Shown: positions 1 through 8,829, counted from the first letter of the stretch. The stretch: DNA of 28,206 bases from an uncultured Sphingobacteriaceae bacterium (GCA_946887045.1 CAMPKC010000058.1:1-28206), one strand, 5' to 3'. The notes: generated by a model from the letters alone, not told the origin. Made by a program: numbers and translations.

Positions 1-588
1 GGGAATGATTATGAGATGAATGGCTATGCAATTTTTTCAAAATTACGCATACATAATAAAGGCAAACTTGATTTTCCGAACATGTCGAATGGTAACGATG
101 TGATTTTTGCCGATTTCAAAATAAACAACAAAAAAATACGTGTTTACAACGCTCATTTACAGTCTATCAACTTTCAGCCAGAAGATTATGAGTACTTAAA
201 AGATGTAAAGGAAATAAATACCGATGTAAATTCGACCAAACGTTTGAGCCGGAGAATGAAAAACGCATTCATTAAACGTAGCGAACAAGTTCAATTCCTG
301 AAAGAACACGCCCAAAACTCAAAAATGCCTTATATTATTGCAGGTGATTTCAACGACACACCGGTGTCGTACGCAGTTAATACCCTCGTAAAAGGAATGA
401 AAAACAGCTTTCGGGAAAAGGGAAGCGGGTTTGGAATTACCTATAACGGCGATTTCCCCAACTTTCAAATTGACTATATTCTTACCAGTCCAGAGTTCGA
501 TGTTAAAAACTACATTATTATCGACAAGAAGCTTTCTGATCATTACCCGGTTAGAAGCGATCTTGAACTCAAAGATCAAGAAGATTGA
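1..588 (+). CDS. Endonuclease/exonuclease/phosphatase family protein, C-terminal part (5' end outside window)
   Basis: The reading frame is open from base 1, so the methionine at base 16 is very unlikely to be the true start and the gene begins upstream of the window. The visible 195 residues are the C-terminal half of a metal-dependent phosphoesterase of the endonuclease/exonuclease/phosphatase fold. The GDFND motif (about bases 343-357) carries the family's metal/phosphate-contacting Asp and Asn. The terminal SDHYPV motif (about 535-552) carries the Asp-His catalytic pair. Family members cut DNA, phospholipids or inositol phosphates, and the substrate cannot be told from this fragment. In Bacteroidota such proteins often have an N-terminal membrane region, which would lie outside this window. 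A 58-base gap separates it from cysS, which has its own -7 box. Confidence 0.85.
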   Translation, partial: GNDYEMNGYAIFSKLRIHNKGKLDFPNMSNGNDVIFADFKINNKKIRVYNAHLQSINFQPEDYEYLKDVKEINTDVNSTKRLSRRMKNAFIKRSEQVQFLKEHAQNSKMPYIIAGDFNDTPVSYAVNTLVKGMKNSFREKGSGFGITYNGDFPNFQIDYILTSPEFDVKNYIIIDKKLSDHYPVRSDLELKDQED

Positions 589-614
589 AATTATTTTCTT
601 TCAACTCTATTAAT

Positions 615-622
615 TAAGTTTG
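615..622 (+). promoter_or_regulatory. Bacteroidota-type -7 box for cysS
   Basis: TAAGTTTG matches the TAnnTTTG consensus exactly and lies 24 bases before the cysS start. No good TTG -33 element is seen at the usual spacing, so the promoter is only moderately supported. A transcript starting just downstream would have a leader of roughly 18 bases. Confidence 0.4.
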
Positions 623-646
623 ATGCGCTTACTTTAATGCCTTATC

Positions 647-2107
647 ATGAATAAAGATTTGCTTGTTTATAATACATTAACAAGAAAAAAAGAGGTTTTT
701 GAACCTTTAAATCCTCCTTTTGTAGGGATGTACGTTTGTGGCCCTACTGTTTACAGTGATGTTCACCTTGGAAATTGCCGCACGTTTGTATCCTTCGATC
801 TGATATACAGGTACCTTCTTCACCTTGGCTTTAAAGTAAGATATGTAAGAAACATTACCGACGCCGGCCATTTGGAAGGCGACAGAGACGAAGGAGATGA
901 TAAATTTTCGAAAAAGGCACGCTTAGAACAGGTAGAGCCTATGGAAATTGTACAACGCTATACCATCGGCTTCCGCGATGTAATGCAGCTGTTTAATACA
1001 CTTCCGCCCAGCATTGAACCTACAGCAACCGGGCATATTGCAGAGCAGATCGAAATGGTTAAAGAAATCATTGAAAATGGTTTTGCTTACGAAGTAAATG
1101 GAAGTGTATACTTTGATGTAGATAAATACAGTCAGCAAAATAATTATACCATTTTAACGAATCGCAATATGGACGATCTGCTGACAAATACCCGGGAACT
1201 GGGCGGTCAGGATGAAAAACGCGGCCGTTTAGATTTTGCGTTATGGATAAAGGCAAAACCCGAGCACATAATGCGCTGGCCTTCTCCATGGGGATGGGGC
1301 TTTCCGGGCTGGCATATCGAATGCTCGGCAATGAGCAGCAAATATCTCGGCGATACGTTCGACATACATGGCGGAGGAATGGATCTTGCAGCTACACATC
1401 ATACAAATGAGATAGCACAATCGCAGGCCTGCAACCATAAAACTCCTGCTAAATATTGGTTGCACACGAATATGTTAACGGTAAACGGTGCCCGCATGTC
1501 CAAATCTGCGGGAAATGGATTCCTGCCGCATGAATTGTTTACGGGAAACCATCCCCTGCTAACTCGTGGATTTTCACCGATGGCAGTCCGTTTCTTTATG
1601 CTCCAGGCGCATTACCGCAGCACATTGGATTTCAGCAATGATGCTTTGGAAGCTTCGGACAAAGGCTTTAAACGCCTGATGAGCGCTTGTGCCCTGGTAG
1701 ACAAACTAAAAACGTCCGAAAATTCGGAAGTGAATATAACTGCGATACAGGAACGATGCTATGCCGCAATGAACGATGACTTTAACAGTCCGGCCGTTAT
1801 TGCCGAACTATTTGAAGTTGTAAGAATAATAAATAGCGTTCATGATGGTAAAACTGCAATTTCCGCAAATGATCTCGAACTGTTAAAATCATTAATCAAT
1901 GATTTTATATTTAACGTTCTCGGCCTGAAGGAAGAAACCTCGCAGACCGACGATTTGAGCCATTTGATGGACTTCATTATTAAACTTCGTCAGGAGGCAA
2001 AAAGCAATAAAGATTACGCTACTTCCGATAAAATACGGATTGGCTTACTGGAATTGGGAATCCAGATTAAAGACGGGAAAGAGGGCAGCACCTGGAACAA
2101 AGTATAA
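647..2107 (+). CDS. cysS: Cysteinyl-tRNA synthetase
   Basis: Class I aminoacyl-tRNA synthetase that activates cysteine with ATP and charges tRNA-Cys in the cytoplasm. The HIGH-type signature appears as HLGN (residues 40-43) after the CGPTVY segment. The KMSKS loop appears as RMSKS (283-287), with Arg in the first position. The four zinc ligands that select cysteine are present at C31, C226, H251 and E255, with the last three spaced as in the E. coli enzyme (C209/H234/E238). The 486-aa length is normal, with the C-terminal helical anticodon-binding region ending in a short basic segment. The ATG at 647 fits because the protein begins directly before the conserved N-terminal strand. It is followed after 63 bases by a secreted protein with no obvious functional link. 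Confidence 0.98.
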   Translation: MNKDLLVYNTLTRKKEVFEPLNPPFVGMYVCGPTVYSDVHLGNCRTFVSFDLIYRYLLHLGFKVRYVRNITDAGHLEGDRDEGDDKFSKKARLEQVEPMEIVQRYTIGFRDVMQLFNTLPPSIEPTATGHIAEQIEMVKEIIENGFAYEVNGSVYFDVDKYSQQNNYTILTNRNMDDLLTNTRELGGQDEKRGRLDFALWIKAKPEHIMRWPSPWGWGFPGWHIECSAMSSKYLGDTFDIHGGGMDLAATHHTNEIAQSQACNHKTPAKYWLHTNMLTVNGARMSKSAGNGFLPHELFTGNHPLLTRGFSPMAVRFFMLQAHYRSTLDFSNDALEASDKGFKRLMSACALVDKLKTSENSEVNITAIQERCYAAMNDDFNSPAVIAELFEVVRIINSVHDGKTAISANDLELLKSLINDFIFNVLGLKEETSQTDDLSHLMDFIIKLRQEAKSNKDYATSDKIRIGLLELGIQIKDGKEGSTWNKV

Positions 2108-2170
2108 ATCACAGACATACGTACAACAAAATCAAAAATTTAACGCTCTTATAAAAGTGAATACATACCT

Positions 2171-3055
2171 ATGCGCATAGCTATCATACGAACGCTCGTC
2201 CTATTATTTTCGTCAACTGGCCTTGCTGTGTCGCAAACAACAGATAAGGTTAGTCAGCTTATTTCTGCTGAAAACTATTTTGCGGCAATGGTGAAAGAGA
2301 AAGGCATTAAAAAAGCTTTTCTATCGGTTTCTGATGAGAATACAATTATTTTCAGACCAGGTCCGGTTAATGCTACAAAATATTTTAAAGGAAGATCCGA
2401 CAGCTTAGGGCACTTAAACTGGAGTCCGGCGTTTGCCAGAATAGCTAAAAGCGGAGACTGGGGCTTTACGAGCGGGCCATACACATACCAAAAGACCGAT
2501 TCGAGTAAAATTGAATATGGCGATTATCTTTCTGTTTGGAAGAAAAATGCCAAAGGAGTTTGGAAGCTGGCGATTGATGCCGGAGTTCCACACCAAAAAC
2601 CCAAAAAAACCACCCCTTTGGTATTTCAAAATCCTAAAAATGAAATTTATCTGAAGCAACGATCAGGAAACCGCTTGCAACAACGCGAAGATGTTGTATT
2701 CAGCTCTGATAAGTTAATGGGCACCATTCTCAAAGCGGATGATCCCATTGCTTTTAAGGAGTTTATTTCTGAAGAAAGTCGGCTTCTTTTCCCGGGCTTC
2801 GAACCTATTAGGGGCAAGAAAATGATTATGGACTTCTGGAAGAAACAAGGCTATAATCTTAGCAGTACACCGATAAAAGCCGACAGATCTTATAGCGGCG
2901 AATTAGCGTTTACTTATGGTAGTGCAAGCATCACAAAAAAAGATATAACCAAAAACTATAATTATGTGCGGATTTGGGAAGTGCAACAAGGCTATGTCTG
3001 GAATATAATATACGAGGCATTTACGGAGATTCCTGATACCGCGAAAGCTGAGTAA
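2171..3055 (+). CDS. Secreted tandem NTF2/SnoaL-like (DUF4440-like) protein
   Basis: A 294-aa protein with a typical signal peptide (residues 1-22: basic start, hydrophobic core ending LAVSQ), so it is exported. The mature part seems to hold two copies of an NTF2-like cone fold, about 27-143 and 178-290. Each copy has a helix start, a 'dF...ES.L.FPG' or 'SDENTIIFRPG' strand, an F.GR or IRGK turn, and a final 'Y..VW.....WK' or 'Y.RIWE...W.I' strand pair. Single-domain relatives are called DUF4440 or SnoaL-like and include both enzymes and ligand binders. No catalytic residues can be assigned, so the function is unknown. The gene ends 28 bases from the convergent moxR stop with no visible hairpin terminator between them. 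Confidence 0.7.
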   Translation: MRIAIIRTLVLLFSSTGLAVSQTTDKVSQLISAENYFAAMVKEKGIKKAFLSVSDENTIIFRPGPVNATKYFKGRSDSLGHLNWSPAFARIAKSGDWGFTSGPYTYQKTDSSKIEYGDYLSVWKKNAKGVWKLAIDAGVPHQKPKKTTPLVFQNPKNEIYLKQRSGNRLQQREDVVFSSDKLMGTILKADDPIAFKEFISEESRLLFPGFEPIRGKKMIMDFWKKQGYNLSSTPIKADRSYSGELAFTYGSASITKKDITKNYNYVRIWEVQQGYVWNIIYEAFTEIPDTAKAE

Positions 3056-3083
3056 ACTTCCCCGCCAGGGTATTTTGATAAAA

Positions 3084-4049
3084 TTACAACAAGCGTTTGA
3101 TGATATCTTCGGTAGAAATTCCTTCGGCTTCTGCTTTATAGTTTCTGACAATCCGATGCCTTAAAATCGGTTCTGCCACCGCCTGTACATCCTCAATATC
3201 GGGCGAATATTTACCAGAAATGGCAGCATGGCATTTAGCTCCAAGAACAAGGTATTGAGAAGCCCGTGGACCAGCGCCCCAGCTCAGAAATTTGTTTACC
3301 TCATCTGTTGCAGTTTCAGTATTCGGCCTTGTTTTGGATGCCAAAGAAACAGCGTATTCCAATACGTTATCGGTAACCGGAATATTTCTGACCAACTGCT
3401 GAAAAAACAATATCTCTTCGGCCGTCAAAATCTTTTTAAGATCCACTTTACGATTAGCTGTAGTATTTCTAACGACCTGAAGCTCCTCCTTGAATGATGG
3501 ATAAGACAGAAATACATTAAACATGAACCGGTCTAGTTGTGCTTCAGGTAAAGGATATGTTCCCTCCTGCTCAATCGGGTTTTGAGTAGCTAAAACAAAA
3601 AATGGTTTCGGCAATGGGTAGGTTTGTCCACCAACAGTAACAATTTTCTCCTGCATCGCTTCAAGTAAAGCTGCCTGAGTTTTAGGAGGAGTTCTGTTTA
3701 TTTCATCAGCCAATATAATATTAGAAAATATAGGCCCCTTGATGAACTTAAATGCCCTATCTTCTCCGAGTATCTCGGAGCCAACAATATCCGAAGGCAT
3801 CAAATCCGGCGTAAATTGAACGCGATTATAAGAAAGATCAAGCACCTGAGAAACCGTTTGCACCAAAAGGGTTTTAGCCAAACCGGGAACACCAACTAAC
3901 AAGCAATGCCCGTTGCTGAAAATAGAAATAAGGACGGATTTTACAACTTCATCCTGTCCGACAATGACATTAGCAATTTCTTCACGAATCTTCTGGTAAG
4001 ATGCGCACAGTGCATCTACTGCTTCTATATCCGAATTGAATGTCATCAT
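3084..4049 (-). CDS. MoxR-family AAA+ ATPase
   Basis: A 321-aa cytoplasmic AAA+ ATPase of the MoxR group, usually a chaperone-like factor that helps insert metals or fold partner proteins, often with a von Willebrand factor A partner. Walker A is G53-VPGLAK-T60, Walker B is I111-ILADE-116 followed by INR, and sensor I is in the ATQNP segment. The C-terminal lid with the RASQYL motif is complete. Two methionines open the frame; the outer one is used here. It lies 5 bases downstream of the surA-like gene and should be cotranscribed from the promoter at 5486-5515. The usual VWA/DUF58 partner is not in this window, since the next gene downstream is on the opposite strand, so its client is unknown. 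Confidence 0.93.
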   Translation of the reverse strand: MMTFNSDIEAVDALCASYQKIREEIANVIVGQDEVVKSVLISIFSNGHCLLVGVPGLAKTLLVQTVSQVLDLSYNRVQFTPDLMPSDIVGSEILGEDRAFKFIKGPIFSNIILADEINRTPPKTQAALLEAMQEKIVTVGGQTYPLPKPFFVLATQNPIEQEGTYPLPEAQLDRFMFNVFLSYPSFKEELQVVRNTTANRKVDLKKILTAEEILFFQQLVRNIPVTDNVLEYAVSLASKTRPNTETATDEVNKFLSWGAGPRASQYLVLGAKCHAAISGKYSPDIEDVQAVAEPILRHRIVRNYKAEAEGISTEDIIKRLL

Positions 4050-4055
4050 TAATAA

Positions 4056-5408
4056 CTATTTAGATACCCAAAGTTTCATATTGGAACAGGTGTGGTACTC
4101 CGGATCAATTTTCACGTAAGTAATGCCTCGTTTTTTCTCAAACCACTCGCTAACGGTACGGTTCACCTTATCCGTATATGCCAGTTCTTTGATTTTAGGA
4201 AAATCTAAATCTAAACTTGCCTGGTGAGGCTCGGTTTTAGATTTAAGGTATAAAAAACGATATCCTTGTTTACCGTCACGTGCAGTAAATAGTTCAGGTT
4301 TAGAATAACCACCAACTTTCATTGTATCAATTGTTAAAAACACCGATGGCTCTAATTTATCTGTAGGAATATAGGTTGTTCTGCTTTGAACATTCTCTGC
4401 GTTTAACATCATTCCACCGTTGTACTTGGTTTCATTATTATCAGAGTAAAGTGACGCCGCAGTAGAGAATGGCAGTTTTTTGTTAACTACACTTTGATAA
4501 ATTGTATCAATTGTTGATTTAGTGCGTTCAAGACTTGATGCAGTCGGAGAGATTTTTATAAGTATATGCCGCGCATGAACCTGTTCTCCTCTTCGTTCTA
4601 TCACTTGTAAAATATGGAACCCATGCTCTGTTTCAAAAACATTTGATACCTCACCCGGCTTCAGCTTGAAAGCCGTAGCCGTAAACTCCTTTACCATAAC
4701 AGTACGATCGAAAAATCCTAAATCTCCGCCCTCTGGTGCAGAGCCCGGATCCTCAGAATACAAACGAGCCAGGGTTGCGAAATCTTCGCCGCCTTTTACA
4801 CGAAGACGCAATGACTCTGCTTTGTCGTGAAAAGCTTCCTTTTCCTGTTTTGTAAGCTTAGGATACATCACAACTTCACCTACCTCAACTTCAGCATTGT
4901 AGTACTCAAGACTATCTTTCGGAATAGCTTCGAAAAAGCGTTTAACCTCCAGCGGGGTTACACTAACGTTCTCGGTAATTTTACCCTGCATCTTATTGGC
5001 AACAAGCTGCTCTCTGATATCAGGACGAATTTGATCTTTATATTGAATTACCGAACGATTTAAGAATTGTTCCAGCCGTTCCTGGCCACCGGCGCGTTGA
5101 ATCAGAGCACGCATTCTGCGGTCCGCCTCATTGGTGATCTCATCTTCGCTTACTGTTACCGAATCGATTACGGCTTGCTGAGTCAATAACTTCTGCGTAA
5201 GCATCTGCTGTACTATGTAACATTTTATTTCCTGGTTGTCTGCTCCGCCACGTGCAACGTAGTCGGCATACTCCCGGTCAACATCCGATTGAAGAATAAT
5301 ATTATCCCCGACAATTGCTACGATTTTATTAATGGTGATATTATTTTGGGCGAAAAGGGTACTAAAAGAAGTAAGTAATAAAAATATTAGGCTTAAAAAA
5401 TTCTTCAT
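4056..5408 (-). CDS. SurA-like periplasmic peptidyl-prolyl isomerase/chaperone
   Basis: A 450-aa exported protein with a signal peptide (residues 1-20, ending LFAQ), a SurA-type N-terminal chaperone region (about 24-155), and two parvulin domains (about 174-274 and 278-390). The first parvulin domain has the typical LYSEDPGSAPEGGDLGFF segment. The second is more diverged (YSDNNETKYNGG). The family binds unfolded outer-membrane proteins in the periplasm and catalyses prolyl isomerisation. The architecture matches SurA, but Bacteroidota usually carry several such paralogues, so no gene symbol is given. It is the first gene of a two-gene unit with moxR and has a strong promoter about 78 bases upstream. 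Confidence 0.92.
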   Translation of the reverse strand: MKNFLSLIFLLLTSFSTLFAQNNITINKIVAIVGDNIILQSDVDREYADYVARGGADNQEIKCYIVQQMLTQKLLTQQAVIDSVTVSEDEITNEADRRMRALIQRAGGQERLEQFLNRSVIQYKDQIRPDIREQLVANKMQGKITENVSVTPLEVKRFFEAIPKDSLEYYNAEVEVGEVVMYPKLTKQEKEAFHDKAESLRLRVKGGEDFATLARLYSEDPGSAPEGGDLGFFDRTVMVKEFTATAFKLKPGEVSNVFETEHGFHILQVIERRGEQVHARHILIKISPTASSLERTKSTIDTIYQSVVNKKLPFSTAASLYSDNNETKYNGGMMLNAENVQSRTTYIPTDKLEPSVFLTIDTMKVGGYSKPELFTARDGKQGYRFLYLKSKTEPHQASLDLDFPKIKELAYTDKVNRTVSEWFEKKRGITYVKIDPEYHTCSNMKLWVSK

Positions 5409-5485
5409 TCTATTTTTAAAAGTTAAGGCTTATCGGCCTATAAAAACAATTCCATGCAGCTTATTTATTTTGCGAAGGACTGTCG

Positions 5486-5515
5486 CAAAAATATCAGATA
5501 TAATCTATTAATCAA
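5486..5515 (-). promoter_or_regulatory. Bacteroidota housekeeping promoter for surA-moxR
   Basis: On the minus strand this reads TTG (5515-5513), a 19-base spacer, then TATTTTTG (5493-5486). Both elements and the spacing match the known Bacteroidota consensus of TTG at -33 and TAnnTTTG at -7. Transcription should start near 5479, giving a leader of about 70 bases before the surA-like ATG. Confidence 0.7.
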
Positions 5516-5608
5516 CAATTAATCAAATTAGTATTGCGTAAAGGTAATTGAAATTAAACCCGTATTAACAACGTTTAGATGTTTTAACTATTTTTAACAG
5601 AATAGATT

Positions 5609-5616
5609 TATTTTTG
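5609..5616 (+). promoter_or_regulatory. -7 box almost abutting the start at 5623
   Basis: TATTTTTG is an exact TAnnTTTG match and leaves only six bases before the ATG at 5623. Since this box sits just upstream of the transcription start, the mRNA would begin at or within a few bases of the ATG. No clear TTG -33 element is seen at 17-23 bases. Confidence 0.45.
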
Positions 5617-5622
5617 CGACAA

Positions 5623-6240
5623 ATGAACGCTTTGAAAACGACTGATCCTTTTGCCCTGAATTTTTTAATGACTGATGATCTGTACAGTATAAAATCTGAC
5701 ACATTTCAAGAAGTTCCGGTTACAAAAGAGGAGCCGCAAGCTATTTTTAAGACAAGTGACGCTCCTGCAACAACAGCACCCGTTCCGATGATCACGGAAA
5801 TACCCAACGAAACTGCCGTGCCACAAAACGCACCTGTAAGCAATCAGTCTGAGGCTCCCGCTTTTTACGAGTACCTGGGCGAAAACAATAAATATATTCT
5901 TATCCTTTTCAACGACCCGGCACAAAAAACAATCGATCCCAAAGAACTGGAAACTCTTGCAAACATCCTTAAAGGCAAAAAGCAGGAGATTAAAGATGTT
6001 GCCCTTGTAAATTTATATAACTATCCAACAGCTACGTTTTCCTCTTTAAAAAGTTTCTTTGCCTGCAATTCAGTCGTGCTATTCGGAACTAATCCAGCTC
6101 AACTTGGTATTGACGGGATTCAGTCAAACCAAATCACTTCAATCCAGGGCATTAAAATCCTGGCTACTTTCAGTATCGCCGAAATGCTTACTAACGTTGA
6201 TAAAAAACGCGCGTTTTGGGATGAAATGAAAAAGCTTTAA
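5623..6240 (+). CDS. Hypothetical protein, possible HolD (Pol III psi)/UDG-like fold
   Basis: A 205-aa cytoplasmic protein without signal or membrane segments. A TTG nine bases upstream could also open the frame, but it overlaps the -7 box, so ATG 5623 is preferred. Residues 30-80 form a Pro/Thr/Ala/Glu-rich linker. Residues 82-205 look like a compact alpha/beta domain: the hydrophobic strand KYILILF, an acidic helix, the strand DVALVNL, the strand VVLFG, a conserved-looking GI.IL strand, and a final L.nvdkKR.FW.emK helix. The last part resembles the C-terminus of both uracil-DNA glycosylases and the Pol III psi subunit HolD, which share a fold. UDG catalytic motifs are not seen, so a non-enzymatic HolD-like role is the better guess. 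This is an inference from pattern only. rdgB follows 45 bases later on the same strand. Confidence 0.6.
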   Translation: MNALKTTDPFALNFLMTDDLYSIKSDTFQEVPVTKEEPQAIFKTSDAPATTAPVPMITEIPNETAVPQNAPVSNQSEAPAFYEYLGENNKYILILFNDPAQKTIDPKELETLANILKGKKQEIKDVALVNLYNYPTATFSSLKSFFACNSVVLFGTNPAQLGIDGIQSNQITSIQGIKILATFSIAEMLTNVDKKRAFWDEMKKL

Positions 6241-6285
6241 GCGCCTGTCTTATTTATAATTTTCGCAATCTTTAATCCCTCTATC

Positions 6286-6864
6286 ATGAAAACTCTGGTA
6301 TTTGCTACAAACAATCAACATAAACTCGACGAAGTACAGGCAATGGTGGGCAGTAACTTTAAGCTGAAGAGTCTGAAAGATATTGGCTGCGTTGCAGACA
6401 TCCCGGAAACGGGAACCACATTTGAAGAAAATGCCTCACAGAAGAGCCGATATATTTTTAACCATTTTCAGGTGGATTGCTTTTCTGATGATTCGGGCCT
6501 TGAAGTTGATGCTTTAGATGGCGAACCCGGTGTATATTCTGCACATTACTCAGGTTCAAGAGATACAGAAGCCAATATGCAAATGGTACTGGACAAACTT
6601 GGAAATAATGAAAACCGTACAGCTCGATTCCGTTGTGTTATATCTTTAATTTTAAACGGCCAGGAATACTTTTTCGAAGGAAGCGCAGAAGGAAGAATTG
6701 CAGCAGAACGTTCGGGGAAAGCCGGTTTTGGTTACGATCCTATATTCATGCCTGATGACTATGAACGAACCTTTTCAGAAATGACCGCGGAAGAGAAAAA
6801 CAAAATAAGCCACCGCGGAAAGGCGATGGCCAAGCTTGTAGCATTTTTATCGAAAGCCGGCTAA
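6286..6864 (+). CDS. rdgB: XTP/dITP pyrophosphatase (RdgB/HAM1 family)
   Basis: A 192-aa enzyme that hydrolyses non-canonical purine triphosphates (dITP, XTP, ITP) to the monophosphate plus pyrophosphate, keeping deaminated bases out of DNA and RNA. The family signatures are all present: the N-terminal FATNNQHKLDEV (residues 6-17) binding triphosphate, the metal-binding FSDDSGLEVDAL (66-77) with catalytic D69, GVYSAHYSG (82-90), the GKAGFGYDPIF purine-binding loop, and SHRGKA near the C-terminus. Length is normal. It may be read through from the preceding gene 45 bases upstream. Its TAA interlocks with the TAG of the convergent OstA-like gene. Confidence 0.97.
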   Translation: MKTLVFATNNQHKLDEVQAMVGSNFKLKSLKDIGCVADIPETGTTFEENASQKSRYIFNHFQVDCFSDDSGLEVDALDGEPGVYSAHYSGSRDTEANMQMVLDKLGNNENRTARFRCVISLILNGQEYFFEGSAEGRIAAERSGKAGFGYDPIFMPDDYERTFSEMTAEEKNKISHRGKAMAKLVAFLSKAG

Positions 6865-8825
6865 GGCTTTTTCGTTGTGGCGAGAGGCTTTTTTACTGAG
6901 ACCACTGGTTTTTTTGGCGAAACAGCGGGTTTCTTCTCCTTTTTCGGAGCACCGATAATTTCTTCTTTCGACGCTGGTCGCTCCTTTGGCTTCCAAATAA
7001 AACCTTCTAGTGTTTCTTTTTCTTTAGGCACCTTTTCAATCGGGAAATAATCTCCTTCTGCCTTGCGCACCAGCATCACGTCCGTTAATTTATTGTCTGC
7101 GAAATCGAGTCGCATCCTGCTGCTTAAAGTTCGGTTTAAACCGGAATATACACTGTCCTCGAGCGTATAATAAATACTTTCGGCATTACCATCCACCAGC
7201 ATTCGGTAAAGCTTACTATCCCTGAAAAGCCCCGTCATGGTTTTGCCCTTCACCTGGTTAAACTTTAAAGAATCCATTTCGGTGCTTACAATAAAGCCAT
7301 CCTTTTTAAGCTGCATATTATCCAGCTTTCTATCTTTAAGCTGAAGAAAAATTGTATCTGCTGAAAGCTGCGACCCCTGGGTCCAAATGATAGGGTTTTG
7401 AAAACACCGTATAGTCGAATCGGAGTAACTATAAAATGCAGAATCAGATTTAGACTGAAGATCCGATTTAAAAATCTTCACCCTATGATAGGCCAGAACA
7501 ATTCTGGTCCGTGTGGTGTCGAGGGGCAGTTTAAGATCTGCTTTGGCCTTCAGCGAATCGCTCAGGGCATTTATACTATCTTTTGACGCAAGCGCTAGAG
7601 AAGAATCCTGCACAGCTGGCCGAGCCTCTTTTGCAGGTGGTTTAGCTGTTTCCTTTTTACTATCCGGTTTCTTAGGCTTTAACAGTCCGAAGAACCGTCG
7701 CTTTGGCTTTGCTTCAGGCTTAACAGCAGCTACCGAATCCGGCTCGGTTGAAGTTGGCGGAACTACTGATGGTGGCGCCTGGCCATCAACTACTGTGGTG
7801 GCCGCAACAGGCTGACCTTCGATAATTACAGCTTCTTCATCCACAACTTCGGCATCAGATTTTATTTTTTCTCCGGAGAGCGGAGCAACATCTCTTAAGA
7901 AAACGAGCTTGGTAAACAAAGTATCGGCTGCCATCCAAATGGTATCTACTTTGGCCGAATCCTGCTCCGCAAGCATAGTAAGATAGGCATTGCCGGTAAT
8001 AAGCGCACTTTCATCCGCTTTGCGATAAATACCTACATTCCCTTTTAGAGTACTTTTCTGCTCGGTGTCAACAAAAGTCACGTTTCTTATCGCCTTTCCA
8101 AAGCCAGCGTTTCCATCGTAAAACAAACTATCGCCTTTTAAAGATTTACTGCCGTCGGTGTATAGATTTTTCTTCCCAAACCACGCCTGATCATACTGAG
8201 TATCATACCGGCCGTTTTCGGTATATAAATTCGTCTTATCGCTTTTACTCAGAATATTTGTAGGTCCATAAAAATAGGCGATCTTACTGATGGAATTATA
8301 TTTCAATGTATCGGTATTTATCAGTGCATCCGGTGTATTTACCACCACATCATGCTTAAAATAAGCATCGCTTGTTGTGCCAAAATAATAACCGGTTTTA
8401 CTGGTGATTAAGGTGGGTGGATTACTCACCTGCCCTCCTCCGATATATGTTCCTATTTTGGTGCCCAGATTATACGTTAAATAGTTTGTAGTTAAGGTAG
8501 CCTGTTTATCCACTAAACGTACATTACCGGTTAATAATGCCAGCTTGGTATTACCATTGTAATTCAAAAGATCGGCATAAACGATGGTACCATCGCTTTG
8601 CGTGATTACAACATTACCAAAAGCATCGAAAGCATTGGCAACATTATTAAAATGTGCGCTATCAGCTGCTAAGGTTGTACCCTCTTGAGCAAATACAGGT
8701 TTTATAACCCGCAAGCCCGACTTTCCCGGCGTTAGGGATTGCGATTGCAAAAGCTGCACAGTGGTTTGGGCATTGATTTGCAATACAGCGAGCATCAAAA
8801 CAAAAAGAAAGAGTATTTTTCTCAC
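6861..8825 (-). CDS. OstA/LptA-like periplasmic protein
   Basis: A 654-aa exported protein with a signal peptide (residues 1-19, ending INAQ) and OstA/LptA-type beta-jellyroll repeats, seen as recurring short 'a.y......a...GNV.i...' strands (for example DAFGNVVIT, LLTGNVRLV). The family carries lipopolysaccharide between inner and outer membranes. There appear to be two OstA-like parts, about 20-327 and 437-600. They are split by a Pro/Ala/Lys-rich low-complexity segment (about 328-436) containing a basic RRFF...KPKKP patch. The C-terminus is a run of KKP repeats. The start is GTG at 8823-8825: an in-frame stop lies four codons upstream, and later ATGs would destroy the signal peptide. A -7 box lies only four bases before it. 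Confidence 0.87.
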   Translation of the reverse strand: MRKILFLFVLMLAVLQINAQTTVQLLQSQSLTPGKSGLRVIKPVFAQEGTTLAADSAHFNNVANAFDAFGNVVITQSDGTIVYADLLNYNGNTKLALLTGNVRLVDKQATLTTNYLTYNLGTKIGTYIGGGQVSNPPTLITSKTGYYFGTTSDAYFKHDVVVNTPDALINTDTLKYNSISKIAYFYGPTNILSKSDKTNLYTENGRYDTQYDQAWFGKKNLYTDGSKSLKGDSLFYDGNAGFGKAIRNVTFVDTEQKSTLKGNVGIYRKADESALITGNAYLTMLAEQDSAKVDTIWMAADTLFTKLVFLRDVAPLSGEKIKSDAEVVDEEAVIIEGQPVAATTVVDGQAPPSVVPPTSTEPDSVAAVKPEAKPKRRFFGLLKPKKPDSKKETAKPPAKEARPAVQDSSLALASKDSINALSDSLKAKADLKLPLDTTRTRIVLAYHRVKIFKSDLQSKSDSAFYSYSDSTIRCFQNPIIWTQGSQLSADTIFLQLKDRKLDNMQLKKDGFIVSTEMDSLKFNQVKGKTMTGLFRDSKLYRMLVDGNAESIYYTLEDSVYSGLNRTLSSRMRLDFADNKLTDVMLVRKAEGDYFPIEKVPKEKETLEGFIWKPKERPASKEEIIGAPKKEKKPAVSPKKPVVSVKKPLATTKKP

Positions 8826-8829
8826 CTTG

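Noticed and set aside
16..18. ATG at base 16 as start of the first gene
   Set aside because: The frame is open to the window edge and the family needs an N-terminal half, so this is an internal methionine.
5614..5616. TTG as start of the HolD-like gene
   Set aside because: It overlaps the -7 promoter box; ATG at 5623 is the better start.
7513..7815. A 100-codon plus-strand frame antisense to the OstA-like gene
   Set aside because: It lies opposite the low-complexity linker and its Ala/Gly/Ser-rich composition is a by-product of the Pro/Ala/Lys codons on the real strand.
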